7,739 nt of DNA from Bacteroidota bacterium (GTDB lineage Bacteria; Bacteroidota; Bacteroidia; Bacteroidales; UBA932), in contig WRJW01000164.1 of assembly GCA_009778375.1 (NCBI GenBank), positions 1-7,739 of the forward strand, given 5' to 3'. The translations under genes were made by a program, and so were the position numbers. The notes under the pieces were generated by a model, which was not told the DNA's origin, did not search any database, and was given only the letters and a program-made list of their open reading frames with translations. The first letter of the stretch is position 1, and every line of letters starts with the position of its first letter. Below are positions 7,238 through 7,739 of the stretch, in pieces.

Positions 7238-7256
7238 ATGTGATTAAAGTTTCATT

Positions 7257-7739
7257 ATGAAGAACCTAAAAAAATGGATCCCCTATATTTGCGCCCTGTT
7301 GCTCTTTGTGGCGCTGGCATATGCCTATACCCCCGATGTGCTCAAAGGAAAAATGGTGAATCAGTCAGACGTTGCGTCCTGGCAAGGTATGTCAAAGGAA
7401 ATTGTTTCGTATAACCAAGCGCATCCCGACGAAGATCCAACCCTCTGGACCAACTCCATGTTTGCAGGCATGCCCGCCTTTACCATATCGGTGATTTATA
7501 AAGGCGATATTACCAAATATTTATATTACCTGCTTTTTTGGGGAAAACGTCCGCCGAGCTATTTAATCATCAGTTTAATCGGAGGATTTTTGCTTTTTTT
7601 GGCTTTTGGGGTAAACCCCTGGCTATCCATAGTGGGGGCTATAGCCATCACCTTCTGCTCGTATAATTTTCAAATCATACAGGTGGGGCACAATACTAAA
7701 ATGTTGGCGATTGCCTTTATGCCCTGGGTGCTGGCGGCG
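7257..7739 (+). CDS. YfhO-family multi-pass membrane protein, N-terminal part (cut by window edge)
   Basis: This open frame of 161 codons starts with ATG at 7257 and has no stop before the right edge. The features are those of Bacteroidetes YfhO-like proteins: a first membrane helix at about 7-24, then a long outside loop containing NQSD (35-38), a Trp-Gln-Gly-Met stretch (42-45), and WTNSMFAGMP (64-73). Further helices lie at about 101-118, 120-138 and 148 onward, with a conserved-looking GHNTK at 144-148. YfhO proteins are thought to have a GT-C glycosyltransferase fold. In Firmicutes, members add sugars to lipoteichoic acid from a lipid-linked donor. Bacteroidetes have no lipoteichoic acid, so the acceptor here is unknown. 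Asp38, in the first outside loop, is where GT-C enzymes keep a catalytic acid, but its role here is inference. The ATG is preferred because the nearest upstream ATG (7239) is followed at once by a stop. No Shine-Dalgarno sequence is visible. Confidence 0.88.
   Translation, partial: MKNLKKWIPYICALLLFVALAYAYTPDVLKGKMVNQSDVASWQGMSKEIVSYNQAHPDEDPTLWTNSMFAGMPAFTISVIYKGDITKYLYYLLFWGKRPPSYLIISLIGGFLLFLAFGVNPWLSIVGAIAITFCSYNFQIIQVGHNTKMLAIAFMPWVLAA

Larger units (their letters stand above)
7177..7256. promoter_or_regulatory. Divergent intergenic region between fkbM and yfhO-like gene
   Basis: This 80-bp A+T-rich spacer separates two genes transcribed in opposite directions and must hold both start signals. 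It contains one TAnnTTTG-type -7 box on each strand (7203-7196 minus and 7225-7232 plus) and two overlapping short dyads around the plus-strand box. A convincing -33 TTG/TTTG element at the usual 19-21 nt distance is not visible for either promoter. Confidence 0.7.

Overview
The window looks like a chromosomal fragment of a Bacteroidetes bacterium, probably order Bacteroidales. Signs of this are the exported-protein leaders (one ending Phe-Ala before Gln, one lipoprotein), the -7 promoter boxes of the TAnnTTTG type, the near absence of Shine-Dalgarno sequences, and a YfhO-family protein of the form common in that phylum. The genus cannot be named from the sequence. I see no mobile element, CRISPR array, RNA gene or phage signature. 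Every frame is intact and base composition looks even throughout.

Layout. Five genes run leftward on the minus strand and one runs rightward at the right edge. From right to left the minus-strand genes are an FkbM-type SAM methyltransferase (7176-6469), a large M16 zinc-protease lipoprotein (6437-3543), an exported M24 Xaa-Pro aminopeptidase-like enzyme (3540-2296), a Cu(+)-type P1B ATPase of the CopA family (2293-92), and the first 28 codons of a small putative envelope protein (84-1, cut by the edge). The gaps in that order are 31, 2, 2 and 7 nt, so the last four are almost certainly co-transcribed. On the plus strand, 7257-7739 encodes the first 161 residues of a YfhO-family multi-pass membrane protein. 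It is divergent from fkbM across an 80-bp intergenic region that carries one -7 box on each strand.

How the genes fit together. The M16 and M24 enzymes are both predicted to act outside the inner membrane and could cooperate in peptide degradation: M16 enzymes cleave oligopeptides, and Xaa-Pro aminopeptidases remove residues that other aminopeptidases cannot. The ATPase exports Cu(+) from the cytoplasm. Its tight coupling to the two peptidases is the least expected feature of the window, but nothing in the sequence proves a functional link. FkbM methyltransferases and YfhO proteins both belong to glycan or lipid modification, so the right end may be a separate envelope-glycan unit.

I did not find a clearly new biological system. 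The points most worth a second look are the copA/peptidase coupling with a GTG start, an insertion of about 48 residues in the M16 catalytic domain, the repeated CAAATATAC promoter element, and the dyads overlapping the yfhO -7 box.
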